Assembly: GCF_015353075.1 (NCBI RefSeq)
Contig: NZ_CP064187.1
Span: forward strand, 1,798,001-1,862,000
Reading direction: 5' to 3'
Source: Rhizobium sp. 007
GTDB taxonomy: Bacteria; Pseudomonadota; Alphaproteobacteria; Rhizobiales; Rhizobiaceae
DNA: 64,000 nt
Part shown: piece after piece, positions 1 to 10,279 of the stretch
Layout: every line of letters begins with the position of its first letter
Position numbering within the stretch: the stretch's first letter is position 1
Translations under genes and position numbers: made by a program
Notes under the pieces: generated by a model
What the model was told of the DNA's origin: nothing
What the model saw: only the letters and a program-made list of their open reading frames with translations
Database searches by the model: none

Positions 1-1
1 C

Positions 2-238
2 AAGCGCGCCATGCCGGATAGTTCGCTTGCCGGCGAAGCCAACCTATTGCTTTTCCCGAACCTCGATGCCGCCAACATCTCGCTCGGCCTCGTCCGCACC
101 ATGATGGATGCGCTCCATGTCGGCCCGATTCTGCTGGGGACCGCACAGCCTGCGCATATCCTGTCGACTTCGGTCACCTCGCGCGGCGTGGTCAACATGG
201 CCGCGCTTGCCGTCGTCGAGGCTTCTCAGCCGGCGTAA
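2..238 (+). CDS. Malic enzyme, C-terminal end (partial)
   Basis: This is the last 78 codons of a protein that begins before the window. The residues read like the end of the phosphotransacetylase-like domain carried at the C-terminus of long bacterial malic enzymes: ANLLLFPNLDAANISLGLV, then HVGPILLGTAQPAHIL and SVTSRGVVNMAALAVVE. These enzymes decarboxylate malate to pyruvate with NAD or NADP and feed gluconeogenesis and acetyl-CoA supply; in rhizobia they matter for dicarboxylate use. The catalytic N-terminal domain is outside the window, so NAD-type (Dme) and NADP-type (Tme) cannot be separated. A true phosphate acetyltransferase is the alternative reading. The stop is TAA at 236-238. Confidence 0.8.
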   Translation, partial: KRAMPDSSLAGEANLLLFPNLDAANISLGLVRTMMDALHVGPILLGTAQPAHILSTSVTSRGVVNMAALAVVEASQPA

Positions 239-364
239 GTTGTCGCAAAATGCGAAAATGCGTTACAATTGCGTCGCCAGCTTGTTAACGGAAGCAGGTT
301 AGAAAGCCGGGATGCGGCGAATGTCACGCCGTGCTCTGGCCTGACCTTGCTGCGGGATGATGCC

Positions 365-1450
365 GTGAAACGCCGAAACCTGACCCTTGCGATCCTGCTT
401 GCCTTGGCCGCGCCTGCTGCCGCGCAGACGCATGCGATCTGCGACGACCTGCGCGGCCGCATCGCCGATCTGCCCCATGTCATCGGCAACGGCCCCGAAG
501 TCCGCCAATATGCGAGCGCGATCGCCGAGCAGAATCTCGAGCTTCGTAAAGTCCGCAACGACCTTCGCGGCTACGGCTGCTCGATGGACAGCATGGTCGT
601 GATCGGCGGCGAGAATGCGGATTATTGCAGCGAGCTGCAGCAGTCCGAGGCGCGCATGGTCGACAACATTCGATACCTGCAGGAGCGGCGCAACGAACTG
701 CGCAATCAGGGCGGCGCCGATTATCGCGCGCGCCGCGAGCTGATGGCGGCGCTCGAAGACAACGGCTGCAACGACGAGCTCGACTATGCGCCGGATCCGC
801 AGGCCTATGCGCCGGCACCAAGTCCCGAAGAACAGGCGATGCGGAGCGATACCTTCATTCCGCTTGGAGAAGGCGAACACGGCGACATGCAATATGGCGT
901 GCCGCGCGGCGAGCTCATGTCGCATGTCAGCACCATGTGCGTGCGCACCTGCGACGGCGGCTTCTTCCCGATCACCACGAATGCAACATCGATCGATTTC
1001 AACCGCGACGCAGCGACGTGTTCGAAAATGTGCCCCGGTATCGAGACGGAGCTTTTCTATCAAGACATCTCGAATACCGAAGCCGCAAACATGATCTCGG
1101 CCTCGACCGGTGCGCCCTACAGCGCCATGCAGAATGCCTTTGCCTACAAGAACCGCGCGCCCGGCCAAAAGTCCTCCTGTTTCTGCAATCTCTCTGCCTA
1201 CTACGAGAACATGCGCAAGAATCAGGCGATCAGCGAACCGCCGAGGAAAGGCTCGATCACCAGTATCAAGACGAAGCCGCCATCGGGCGCCGCATCCACG
1301 CCTGCCCCGCAGCCGCAGGTGCCGGACCGCCCTTATGACCCGGCGAACAGCAAAGTCCGCCAGGTCGGTCCGCAGTTTCTCGCCGGCGATCAGGGCGCGA
1401 TCGATCTCAAGAACCCCGCAACGCCCGGACCGCAGCCGCAGCAGAACTGA
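365..1450 (+). CDS. DUF2865 secreted protein
   Basis: Predicted protein of 361 residues of unknown function. I place the start at GTG 365 because it is followed directly by a good Sec signal peptide (KRRNLTLAILLALAAPAAAQ, cleaved about residue 21); an in-frame ATG at 269 would put 32 unlikely residues ahead of it. The middle is rich in arginine and glutamate and looks helical. Around residues 190-280 lies a cysteine-bearing core (CVRTCDGGFFPI, then a CSKMCPG segment) that matches the DUF2865 family of Rhizobiales. The tail is rich in proline and glutamine. It is probably periplasmic or surface-associated, with disulfides likely. It stands alone between the malic enzyme and the convergent bluB. 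Confidence 0.75.
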   Translation: MKRRNLTLAILLALAAPAAAQTHAICDDLRGRIADLPHVIGNGPEVRQYASAIAEQNLELRKVRNDLRGYGCSMDSMVVIGGENADYCSELQQSEARMVDNIRYLQERRNELRNQGGADYRARRELMAALEDNGCNDELDYAPDPQAYAPAPSPEEQAMRSDTFIPLGEGEHGDMQYGVPRGELMSHVSTMCVRTCDGGFFPITTNATSIDFNRDAATCSKMCPGIETELFYQDISNTEAANMISASTGAPYSAMQNAFAYKNRAPGQKSSCFCNLSAYYENMRKNQAISEPPRKGSITSIKTKPPSGAASTPAPQPQVPDRPYDPANSKVRQVGPQFLAGDQGAIDLKNPATPGPQPQQN

Positions 1451-1457
1451 CGCGGCG

Positions 1458-2386
<929 letters not shown>

Positions 2387-2422
2387 TGACGGCAGTCTCT
2401 ATCTCCTGAGTCGGCGCCTCGT

Positions 2423-3253
2423 TCAAGTCTCCGGGAAGTAACGCACATAGGCAAATTCGTCACCATCCGGTGACCAGCAGGGTACATTGATCGTGCCCTG
2501 CCCACCGAAGAGCTCGAACAGCGTAGTCAGGTTGTCGCCGTCTATGTCCATCAGCCGCAGCCGCACATCAAGGTCGCGCGGATGATCGAAGACCTCCGGA
2601 TCGTAAGAAAGGATCAGCACCTTGTCGTTCTTCGGTGAAGGATGCGCAAACCAGTTGCCGTAATTGTCGTGCGTCACCTGCTCCAGGCCGGTTCGATCCG
2701 GATGGATGCGCCAGATCTGCATGAGACCGGTGCGGCTGGAGTTGAAGTAGATCCATTTCCCGTCGGCCGAATAATCCGGCCCGTCGTTTCGCCCCTCGCC
2801 ATGCGTCAGCCGCTTTTCGGGGCCACCATCGACGGAAATCGTATAAATGTCGAAGACGTCGTCGCGAATGCCGCAATAGGCGAGCTCCTTCCCGTTCGGC
2901 GACCAGCCGTGCCAATAGGAGGGCAGATTGTCGGTAATCAGCCGCGGCGTCCCGCCAGCCGCCGGCAGAATATAGATCGCCGACTTGCCGAATTCCGTCT
3001 TGTCCGAAATGACGATTTGTGTCCCGTCCGGCGAAATGCCGTGATCGTTATTGCACTGCGTCGCAAAATCCGTATCGACCTGCTGGAGGCCGCCGGAGCC
3101 GTCCGGCCGCAGCCGGTAAAGCAACCCGTCGCCATTCAACAGCATATAGGCGCCATCGGGCGAAAAATTCGGCGCCTCGATCAGCTTTTCCGTCTGGACG
3201 ACAATCCGGCTTTCCCCGGTGCGGATATTATAGATCTCGACCGAACTGCGCAT
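2423..3253 (-). CDS. TolB-like beta-propeller (PD40) protein
   Basis: A 276-residue protein without a signal peptide, made almost entirely of WD40-like PD40 repeats: FSPDGAYMLLNG, ISPDGTQIVISD, WSPNGKELAYCG, YSADGKWIYFNS, WSPDGDEFAYVR. About five to six blades are visible, so it should form a soluble beta-propeller similar to the TolB C-terminal domain. It lacks the TolB N-terminal domain and is not the Tol-Pal protein. Its start at 3253 has GGAGG at good spacing. It starts 20 bp after nadE ends, so the two are probably co-transcribed. The biochemical role is unknown; some relatives are annotated as transporters or biopolymer proteins without evidence. Confidence 0.8.
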   Translation of the reverse strand: MRSSVEIYNIRTGESRIVVQTEKLIEAPNFSPDGAYMLLNGDGLLYRLRPDGSGGLQQVDTDFATQCNNDHGISPDGTQIVISDKTEFGKSAIYILPAAGGTPRLITDNLPSYWHGWSPNGKELAYCGIRDDVFDIYTISVDGGPEKRLTHGEGRNDGPDYSADGKWIYFNSSRTGLMQIWRIHPDRTGLEQVTHDNYGNWFAHPSPKNDKVLILSYDPEVFDHPRDLDVRLRLMDIDGDNLTTLFELFGGQGTINVPCWSPDGDEFAYVRYFPET

Positions 3254-3273
3254 GCATCCTCCAGGATTTTGGG

Positions 3274-4962
3274 TTACCGGTCGCGGAACCGGTTGGTGAT
3301 CGGGTAGCGGCGATCGCGCCCAAAGTTCTTCTTGGTGATCTTCACGCCCGGAGCCGACTGCCGGCGCTTGTATTCGGCGAGATAGAGCAGATGCTCGACG
3401 CGGTGGACGGTCGCCACATCATGCCCACGCGCGAGGATCTCCTCGACCGCCATCTCCTTCTCGATGAGGCATTCGAGGATGTCGTCGAGCACCGGATAAG
3501 GCGGTAGCGAATCCTGGTCCGTCTGGTCCGGGCGAAGCTCGGCGGACGGCGCCTTGTCGATGATGTTCTGCGGGATCACCTCGCCGGACGGCCCCAGCGC
3601 GTCCGGCGGCACATGACCATTGCGCCAGCGCGACAGCGCATAGACCTGCATTTTGTAGAGGTCTTTGATCGGATTGAAGCCGCCGTTCATGTCGCCGTAG
3701 AGCGTCGCATATCCAACCGACATTTCCGACTTGTTGCCGGTCGTGACCACCATGGAACCGAACTTGTTGGAAATCGCCATCAGGATCGTGCCGCGCGCCC
3801 GGCTCTGCAAGTTCTCCTCGGTAATGCCGCTATCGGTTCCTTCGAACAGCGGCGAGAGCGCTGAGGTGAAGCCCTTCACCGGCTCCTCGATCGGCACGAT
3901 GTCGTAGCGGCATCCGAGCGCCTTGGCGCAGTCGGCCGCATCCTTCAGCGAATCGGTTGACGTGTAGCGATATGGCAGCATCACCGTTCGGACGCGCTCC
4001 TCGCCGAGCGCATCGACGGCGATCGCCGCGCAGATCGCCGAGTCGATGCCGCCGGAGAGGCCGAGGACGACATTCTTGAAGCCGTTCTTATTCACATAAT
4101 CGCGGAAACCGACCAGGCAGGCGCGATAGTCGGCCTCGTCGGGCTCGGGAATACGTGACATCGGGCCTTCGCTACAGCGCCAGCCGTTTTCGCCGCGCTT
4201 CCAGGTCGTCACCGCCAGCGCGGTTTCGAACTGGCTCATCTGGAAGGCCAGCGATTTGTCGCCATTGAAGGCGAAGCTCGCACCGTCGAAGACGAGTTCG
4301 TCCTGCCCGCCGAGCTGATTGGCGAAGATTAGCGGCAGGCCGGTTTCGATCACCTGCTTGAGCGCCACCTGATGGCGCACGTCGACCTTGCCGCGATAAT
4401 AGGGTGAACCGTTCGGCACCAGCAGGATTTCGGCGCCACTTTCGGCGAGTGTCTCGCAGACGCCGAGATCGTTCCAGATCTCTTCGCAGATCGGCACGCC
4501 GATCCGCACGCCGCGGAAATTCACCGGCCCCGGCATCGATCCTTCGGAAAAGACGCGCTTCTCGTCGAACTCGCCGTAGTTCGGCAGGTCGATCTTGTCA
4601 CGCAGCACCAGGATCTGGCCGCCGTCGAGAACTGCAACCGAGTTATGCCGCCCCGTCTTTCCCTGCCGCGGGAAGCCGACGATGACGCCGGGGCCGCCGT
4701 CTGCGGTATCGGCCGCGAGGTCCTCGACCGCCTTCAGGCAGGCCCTCAGAAAGGCCGGTTTCAGCACGAGGTCTTCCGGCGGATAACCGGAAATGAAAAG
4801 CTCCGTCAGAAGCAGCAGATCCGCGCCTTGGCGGGCCGCATCGGCGCGTGCCTCACGAGCTTTGGCGAGGTTTCCGGCGACATCGCCGACTGTCGGGTTC
4901 AACTGGGCAACGGCAATCTGGAGCGTATTCAAAGGAGCGTTTTCCTGTGTCATGTCATCCAT
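3274..4962 (-). CDS. nadE: Glutamine-dependent NAD+ synthetase
   Basis: A 562-residue two-domain enzyme that amidates deamido-NAD to NAD using glutamine-derived ammonia. The N-terminal nitrilase-like glutaminase domain shows the Glu-Lys-Cys triad in TELFISGYP (Glu54), LRDKIDLPNYGEFDE and GVPICEEIW. The C-terminal synthetase domain has the PP-loop LSGGIDSAICA, then TTGNKSEMSVGYATLYGD and the KDLYKMQVY segment. Length matches bacterial glutamine-type NadE. The start could be ATG 4962 or the ATG nine bases further in; neither has a strong Shine-Dalgarno. It is the first gene of a probable two-gene unit with the TolB-like gene. Confidence 0.95.
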   Translation of the reverse strand: MDDMTQENAPLNTLQIAVAQLNPTVGDVAGNLAKAREARADAARQGADLLLLTELFISGYPPEDLVLKPAFLRACLKAVEDLAADTADGGPGVIVGFPRQGKTGRHNSVAVLDGGQILVLRDKIDLPNYGEFDEKRVFSEGSMPGPVNFRGVRIGVPICEEIWNDLGVCETLAESGAEILLVPNGSPYYRGKVDVRHQVALKQVIETGLPLIFANQLGGQDELVFDGASFAFNGDKSLAFQMSQFETALAVTTWKRGENGWRCSEGPMSRIPEPDEADYRACLVGFRDYVNKNGFKNVVLGLSGGIDSAICAAIAVDALGEERVRTVMLPYRYTSTDSLKDAADCAKALGCRYDIVPIEEPVKGFTSALSPLFEGTDSGITEENLQSRARGTILMAISNKFGSMVVTTGNKSEMSVGYATLYGDMNGGFNPIKDLYKMQVYALSRWRNGHVPPDALGPSGEVIPQNIIDKAPSAELRPDQTDQDSLPPYPVLDDILECLIEKEMAVEEILARGHDVATVHRVEHLLYLAEYKRRQSAPGVKITKKNFGRDRRYPITNRFRDR

Positions 4963-5126
4963 TTAGCGCGGGCCGCCCGCCGCTTCAATTGCCCGCGCCA
5001 TGAAAAGCCGCGGGGTCTGCCGGGCGAAAAACTCAAACCATAGGGAAAAGCCGGGAAACCGAAAGGTTCATCTAGCGTTCATGACAGGCATGTGACACTT
5101 CGGTGAAGATTTTATGACGTCGGAGT

Positions 5127-7067
5127 ATGCCGTTGATTGCGTTGATAATGAAGTCCGTACCGGCCAGAAAAGCAGCACCGCTTTCCGCCGGTTTCGGGTC
5201 GAGTGTTCAGTCTCCGGCAGCGCGCGCGGCAATCGGCATCGTATTTTCGTTTTCTCTCGCTTTCCTCAGCGTTATCACCGTCGAGTGGATTGCGCGCGGC
5301 ACGTTGACCGATGTCGGCGAGTTCCTGACATCGACGGTTAGGCCCGGCATGACGACCGTCGCCATGCTGACGATCGTGATGTTGACCCTCGATGCCGTAT
5401 TTGGACGGCGCTACCAATCGGCATTGGTATTGATCCCGCTTTTCCTGATCCCGGCCTTTGTCTCCAATCAGAAGCAGCACTTTCTCTCCGACCCCTTCTA
5501 TCCGTCCGACGTACTCTTTACCCGTCAGATCATGGAGCTGCTGCCGGTCATGGTGCGAGACAGCCCGTGGACCGCCACAGCACTTCTCGTCGGCATCGTG
5601 CTTTCCACCGCAGGCATCGTTTTCGCATGGCGTTATGCCTGGCAGAACTTCCCGAAACTCTCTCGCCAGGCGCGCCTGCGCCACCTCTGCCTCGGGTTGC
5701 CGGTGCTAACGGCCTTCGCGTCGCTCATGGACTATTCGCAATATTCCTACATTCGCGACCGCCTGCAGGTGGTACCGATGATGTGGGACCAGAAGGAGAA
5801 CTACCGCAGCAACGGCTTCATACTGGCCTTCCTCTTCAACATCCCGATGGCCGATGTCGCAGCGCCCGCCGGTCTCAACGCCGATGCGCTCGACGCGATC
5901 CCCTCGCGCAACTACGGCTATCTAACCGGCCCGGAAGAAAAGCCGGACATCATCATGCTGATGAGCGAGTCCTTTTGGGATCCGATGAGGTTGAAAAACC
6001 TCTCATTCAGCGCCGATCCGATGCCGAACGTCCGCGCCGCGCAGTCCGGCTACGTCTTCTCGCCGGAATTCGGCGGCATGACCGCCAATGTCGAATTCGA
6101 GGCACTGACCGGCTTCTCGAATGCCTTCCTGCCTTATGGCAGCATTCCTTACCAGCAATATGTCCGCAGCGACGTGCCCTCGCTTGCCACCTTCTTCCGC
6201 GGCGAAGGCTATATCGCCCGCGCCCTGCACCCCTTCAGCGGCTGGTTCTGGAACCGAAACCAGGTCTACAAGGATTTCGGTTTCGAGGAATTCCGGACCG
6301 AAGAAACGATGCCGCCGATGGAAAAGCGCGGCATCTTTGCCTCCGACGATTCCCTGATGAAGGAGATCATGCGCGAGGGCGACGGCCTCGATAAGCCGTT
6401 CTTCTTCTTCGCTGTCACCTTGCAGGGACATGGTCCCTACGAGCCGTATCGCTATGCACGCAACACGATCGGCATCCGCGGCAACATTCCGGAGGCCGAC
6501 CGTGCGACGCTTGCGACCTATACGCAGGGCGTGAAGGAAGCTGACGACAGTCTCAAGATGCTGATGGATTGGGCCTCGAAGCGTGAGCGCGAAACGATCA
6601 TCGTACTCTGGGGCGATCACCTGCCGCCGCTCGGCAACGTCTATATGAGCGCCGGCTACATGGCGGACCAGGTCGCGACCCGCAGGGCGCCGCTCGACGT
6701 GATGAAGCGCGAGCGTGAAACGCCGCTGGTCATCTGGTCGAACAAGAAAGGCGTGAAGGAGAACGTCGGCACGATCAGCCCGTCGCTGATCTCCTACAAC
6801 CTCCTCAAGTTCGCCGGTTTCGAGCATCCCTTCTACACCGGCTTCCTCGGCCGCGTGCAGAAGAAATACGACATCATCGACCGTTACCAACTGGCGGCGC
6901 GCAACAACAAGGCGACGCCGGACTGGGTGCGCGACCGGAAAAAGCTCGATCCTCTTGTGCGTGATTACGGCTACCTGCAGCACGACATCATGTTCGGCAA
7001 GGCGCGGACGCTAGAGCGCTTTTTCCCAAAGCACGACCTGTTTGCCGAGGGCTACCAGGGCCATTGA
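5127..7067 (+). CDS. LTA synthase/OpgB-like phosphoglycerol transferase
   Basis: A 646-residue membrane protein with about five N-terminal hydrophobic segments (roughly 34-56, 75-92, 98-113, 148-168, 187-203) followed by an extracytoplasmic sulfatase-fold domain, the layout of lipoteichoic acid synthase and OpgB. Metal and catalytic residues are recognisable: Glu281 in LMSESFWD, the probable nucleophile Thr319 in GGMTANVEFEALTG, and Asp497-His498 in LWGDHLPP. Gram-negative members move phosphoglycerol from phosphatidylglycerol onto periplasmic glucans; in rhizobia the analogous substrate is cyclic beta-1,2-glucan (CgmB type). That assignment is an inference. It is monocistronic; ATG 5148 is an alternative start. 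Confidence 0.8.
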   Translation: MPLIALIMKSVPARKAAPLSAGFGSSVQSPAARAAIGIVFSFSLAFLSVITVEWIARGTLTDVGEFLTSTVRPGMTTVAMLTIVMLTLDAVFGRRYQSALVLIPLFLIPAFVSNQKQHFLSDPFYPSDVLFTRQIMELLPVMVRDSPWTATALLVGIVLSTAGIVFAWRYAWQNFPKLSRQARLRHLCLGLPVLTAFASLMDYSQYSYIRDRLQVVPMMWDQKENYRSNGFILAFLFNIPMADVAAPAGLNADALDAIPSRNYGYLTGPEEKPDIIMLMSESFWDPMRLKNLSFSADPMPNVRAAQSGYVFSPEFGGMTANVEFEALTGFSNAFLPYGSIPYQQYVRSDVPSLATFFRGEGYIARALHPFSGWFWNRNQVYKDFGFEEFRTEETMPPMEKRGIFASDDSLMKEIMREGDGLDKPFFFFAVTLQGHGPYEPYRYARNTIGIRGNIPEADRATLATYTQGVKEADDSLKMLMDWASKRERETIIVLWGDHLPPLGNVYMSAGYMADQVATRRAPLDVMKRERETPLVIWSNKKGVKENVGTISPSLISYNLLKFAGFEHPFYTGFLGRVQKKYDIIDRYQLAARNNKATPDWVRDRKKLDPLVRDYGYLQHDIMFGKARTLERFFPKHDLFAEGYQGH

Positions 7068-7071
7068 GGGC

Positions 7072-7280
7072 AGTCAGCGGCTGCGGATACGCGCCGCCAC
7101 GCATGGCCGCTCCATGCAAGACGAAGCCCGTGACATCCTCCGCACGGCGCTGGCCGTCGTCAACCGTCAGCACGCAACCTCTCCGAGGCCATTCGCAGAC
7201 GCGTGCTGCCCCGTTGGTGGTGTCGGAGCTTGACATTCCACCGCGCGAAACGATCCGCGACCTACCGGATTTCGACAACG
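7072..7280 (+). pseudogene. Decayed FitA/VapB-type antitoxin
   Basis: The first bases after the sulfatase-family gene encode RLRIRAATHGRSMQDEARDI (from 7078), the ribbon-helix-helix core of FitA-like antitoxins, but the N-terminal strand is gone. The conserved continuation jumps frame: NLSEAIRRRV is read in a second frame near 7175-7205, and LDIPPRETIRDLPDFD in a third frame near 7230-7280. No single frame gives a complete protein, so this is a remnant. The last residues run straight into the toxin remnant without a separate start codon. Confidence 0.75.
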
Positions 7281-7689
7281 ATACCAATGTCATTTCGGAA
7301 CTGCTGATGCGGTCACCGAATGTGGACATCGTTGACTGGCTCGTGAGGCAGCACTCTTCATCGGTATTCACGACGGCGGTTACGGAAGCCGAAATCCTTT
7401 ACGGGCTGCGCATTCTTGCCGAGGAGCGCCGCCGCCAGGAGCTCGAGGCCGCTATCCTGCCGATTTTGCGCGAAGATATCGGCGGGCGTGTCCTGCCCTT
7501 CGATCGGGGCGCATCAGATGTCTGTGCGACCATTGCCACGAACCGTCGCAAACCGGCCGACCGATCAGCCAATTCGACGACCAGATCGCAGCCATTGCCA
7601 TCTCACGTGTGGCGTCACTTGCAACCCGCAACATGACCGACTTCGACGGAATTGGCCTTGATGTTATCAATCCCTGGAGGATTCGGTGA
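7281..7689 (+). pseudogene. Decayed VapC/FitB-type PIN toxin
   Basis: Encodes a PIN-domain ribonuclease remnant. Visible blocks are NDTNVISELLMR (first acidic residue), TTAVTEAEILYGLRIL (second acidic residue) and LPFDRGASDVCATIA (third). After NRRK the frame breaks: a one-base deletion near 7553 shifts the conserved end, PISQFDDQIAAIAI then SLATRNMTDFDGIGLDVI, into another frame that stops at 7687-7689. The original start codon is also lost, because the antitoxin tail PDFD reads directly into DTNVISE. The toxin is therefore not expected to be made. Pairing with the antitoxin remnant upstream is clear. Confidence 0.78.
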
Positions 7690-7770
7690 TGGTGGCAAAG
7701 GCGCAAGCTGAGCGCACCATCGCTGACGAAGCAGATCTTCCACCCGTGGTGCCAAATATCGGAGCCAGTC

Positions 7771-8304
7771 ATGCATAGTATCTCGAATTTCGTTCACCTG
7801 CATTTCGACAGGCCGACCGAGGAACTCGGCGACATCGAAAAACGCGTCCTCAGGAGGACACACGAACGCAAGGTCATCTCGACCGACGTCAACGAAGCCT
7901 TTGCCGCCGAGGCGAGTTTCGGAGCGCGCGTCGCTGACGGTATCGCAAGGGTCGGCGGCTCCTGGTCCTTCATCATCGCCTTCCTCGCTTTCCTCGCGAT
8001 CTGGGCGGTAATCAACACGATTGTCCTCGCGACGCGCGCCTTCGACCCCTACCCCTTCGTCTTCCTGAACCTGATCCTCTCCATGCTTGCCGCAATCCAG
8101 GCGCCGATCATCATGATGTCGCAGAACCGGCAGGCCGAGCGCGACCGCTTCGAAGCAGCCAAGGATTATGAAGTAAATCTCAAGGCCGAGCTCGAGGTCC
8201 TGTCGCTGCACCAGAAAATCGACATTCACGTCGTGACCGAACTCGCTGCACTGCGCGAAGAGGTCGGACGCCTGAACGCTTCGCTGGCCGCGAAAGGGGT
8301 TTAA
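7771..8304 (+). CDS. DUF1003 membrane protein
   Basis: A 177-residue protein with two transmembrane segments around residues 68-90 (FIIAFLAFLAIWAVINTIVL) and 97-117 (PFVFLNLILSMLAAIQAPII), separated by a short FDPYPF loop, then a polar helical tail with the QNRQAERDRFEA motif. This is the signature of DUF1003, found across bacteria with no established biochemical role. The N-terminal part is soluble. Its stop overlaps the stop of the convergent GFA gene in the shared TTAA at 8301-8304. No strong Shine-Dalgarno precedes ATG 7771. Confidence 0.85.
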   Translation: MHSISNFVHLHFDRPTEELGDIEKRVLRRTHERKVISTDVNEAFAAEASFGARVADGIARVGGSWSFIIAFLAFLAIWAVINTIVLATRAFDPYPFVFLNLILSMLAAIQAPIIMMSQNRQAERDRFEAAKDYEVNLKAELEVLSLHQKIDIHVVTELAALREEVGRLNASLAAKGV

Positions 8305-8696
8305 ACACCTTTGGCGTATTGCGGCGCGCCATCGTTGATCTCATAGAAATCGCCCTTGTCGGCACAGTAGATATGATACCCGAAGGAAAGCCCGCTCGGC
8401 AGGTTGAAGGCGCCGGCCATCACGGATACTTCTGGCGATCCCTTCCTCTGCCAGAAGAGCGCCGAGCCGCAGTTTGCGCAGAAGCCGCGCTCAGCCGTCT
8501 CGCTCGACCGGTACCAGCGGATCGAGCTCTTGCCCTCGATCGTCAGGCTATCCCGGGAGACGTCGCAAGACGCGTAGTAGAGCCCCGTCTGCCGTCGGCA
8601 CTGCGAGCAATGACATGCGACGACCGGACCGGGCTTGCTCTTGCTCGTAAACCTCACCGCCCCGCAGGCGCAGCCGCCCGTAGATTCCTTCGTCAT
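8301..8696 (-). CDS. GFA-family (Gfa-like CENP-V) protein
   Basis: A 131-residue protein with the cysteine pattern of the GFA family: GGCACGAVRF at the N-terminus, CHCSQCRRQTG in the middle and FCANCGSALFWQ in the C-terminal half. The seven cysteines should hold zinc ions. The family is named for glutathione-dependent formaldehyde activation, but most members have unknown substrates, so no reaction is claimed. ATG 8696 starts at the conserved length; an upstream in-frame start at 8759 would add 21 atypical residues. The gene is convergent with DUF1003 and shares a 4-bp stop overlap. Confidence 0.85.
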   Translation of the reverse strand: MTKESTGGCACGAVRFTSKSKPGPVVACHCSQCRRQTGLYYASCDVSRDSLTIEGKSSIRWYRSSETAERGFCANCGSALFWQRKGSPEVSVMAGAFNLPSGLSFGYHIYCADKGDFYEINDGAPQYAKGV

Positions 8697-8835
8697 TCGG
8701 ACCCCCGTTCTCGATGGACTGCGAGATTGGCCGCTTGCCTGGGGCTGCGTCAAATCCAATTCCTTGAAGCAGAGCGTCAGAAATTTTGATGCCGAGATTC
8801 TTGAAATGCCACGACCAGCAATCTGTGCACGTTCA

Positions 8836-8866
8836 ATAAAGAAAGCCCGGCGCTGGGCCGGGCTCT
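8836..8866 (-). terminator. Rho-independent terminator of DAHP synthase gene
   Basis: Minus-strand hairpin AGCCCGG / CCGGGCT (8864-8858 and 8850-8844) with a 7-nt loop, followed by TTTCTTTATT. It starts about 25 bp after the stop of the DAHP synthase gene. Confidence 0.85.
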
Positions 8867-8888
8867 CGATTTCAGTCTTTCGGGTAGA

Positions 8889-10262
8889 TCAGCCGTTGAC
8901 GGCCATGCGCTTCTCGTCGCGGCCACCCTTCATGCGCTCGGCGAGCAGGAAGGCAAGCTCGAGCGCCTGGTCGGCATTGAGGCGCGGATCGCAATGCGTG
9001 TGATAACGGTCCTGCAGATCCTCGGCGGAAACAGCGCGGGCGCCGCCCGTGCATTCCGTCACGTCCTTGCCGGTCATCTCGATATGAATGCCGCCCGGAT
9101 GGGTGCCTTCGGCGCGGTGGATCTGGAAGAAGCTTTCAACTTCCGACAGGATGCGTTCGAACGGACGCGTCTTGTAGTTGTTGAGCGTGATCGTATTGCC
9201 GTGCATCGGATCGCAGGACCAGACGACCTTGCGGCCTTCGCGCTCGACCGCACGGATGAGGCGCGGCAGGTGGTCGGCGACTTTTTCGTGACCGAAACGG
9301 CAGATCAGCGTCAGGCGGCCGGCTTCGTTTGCCGGGTTCAGGATGTCGATAAGGCTCAAGAGATCGTCCGCCTGCAGAGACGGACCGCACTTCAGGCCGA
9401 TCGGGTTCTTGATGCCGCGGCAGTATTCGACATGCGCGTGATCGGCCTGGCGCGTGCGGTCGCCAATCCAGATCATGTGGCCAGAGGTCGCGTACCAGTC
9501 GCCGGAAGTAGAATCGACGCGCGTCAGCGCTTCTTCGTAGCCGAGCAGCAGCGCCTCGTGGCTGGTGAAGAAGTCCGTCTCGCGCAGGCTCGGATGGTTC
9601 TCGGACGTGATGCCGATCGCCTTCATGAAGTCCATGGTTTCGCTGATCCGGTCGGCAAGTTTGCGGTAGCGCTCGCCCTGCGGGCTGTCCTTGACGAAGC
9701 CGAGCATCCACTGGTGCACATTCTCGAGATTGGCATAACCGCCCATTGCGAAGGCGCGCAGAAGGTTCAGCGTCGCGGCCGACTGGCGGTAAGCCATGGC
9801 CTGGCGTTCCGGATTCGGATTGCGCGCTTCCTCGGTGAATTCGATGCCGTTGATGATATCGCCACGGTAGCTCGGCAGCGAGACGCCGTTCTGCGATTCG
9901 ATGCCCGAAGAGCGCGGCTTGGCGAACTGGCCGGCAATACGGCCCACCTTGACGACCGGCAGTTGTGCGCCGAACGTCAGCACGACGGCCATCTGCAGGA
10001 AGGCGCGGAAGAAGTCGCGGATCGTGTCGGCGCCATGCTCGGCGAAGCTCTCGGCGCAGTCCCCGCCCTGCAGCAGAAAACCGTTGCCTTCGGAGACATT
10101 GGCGAGATGCTTCTTCAAACGGCGCGCCTCGCCCGCAAAGACGAGCGGCGGATAGCTAGCGAGCTGGGCTTCCGTTGCCGCCAAAGCGGCCTGGTCCGGA
10201 TAATCCGGGACCTGCTGGATCGGCTTTTGCCTCCAACTGCTCGGGGTCCAAGTCTCTGCCAT
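8889..10262 (-). CDS. aroF: 3-deoxy-7-phosphoheptulonate synthase, class II
   Basis: A 457-residue class II (plant-type) DAHP synthase, which condenses phosphoenolpyruvate with erythrose 4-phosphate in the first step of the shikimate pathway. Recognisable blocks include [19 protein letters not shown] at the start, [46 protein letters not shown] and [21 protein letters not shown] 10262 has AAAGGTGA at 6-nt spacing; GTG 10271 is the weaker alternative. It is transcribed alone with its own terminator. A 7-bp hairpin in the leader may affect expression. Rhizobial annotations use both aroF and aroG for this family. Confidence 0.95.
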   Translation of the reverse strand: MAETWTPSSWRQKPIQQVPDYPDQAALAATEAQLASYPPLVFAGEARRLKKHLANVSEGNGFLLQGGDCAESFAEHGADTIRDFFRAFLQMAVVLTFGAQLPVVKVGRIAGQFAKPRSSGIESQNGVSLPSYRGDIINGIEFTEEARNPNPERQAMAYRQSAATLNLLRAFAMGGYANLENVHQWMLGFVKDSPQGERYRKLADRISETMDFMKAIGITSENHPSLRETDFFTSHEALLLGYEEALTRVDSTSGDWYATSGHMIWIGDRTRQADHAHVEYCRGIKNPIGLKCGPSLQADDLLSLIDILNPANEAGRLTLICRFGHEKVADHLPRLIRAVEREGRKVVWSCDPMHGNTITLNNYKTRPFERILSEVESFFQIHRAEGTHPGGIHIEMTGKDVTECTGGARAVSAEDLQDRYHTHCDPRLNADQALELAFLLAERMKGGRDEKRMAVNG

Positions 10263-10279
10263 TTTAGTCACCTTTGTCT

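Noticed and set aside
7689..7778. A 29-codon frame starting at an ATG overlapping the toxin-remnant stop
   Set aside because: No ribosome site or homology seen; it overlaps the DUF1003 start and probably reflects chance.
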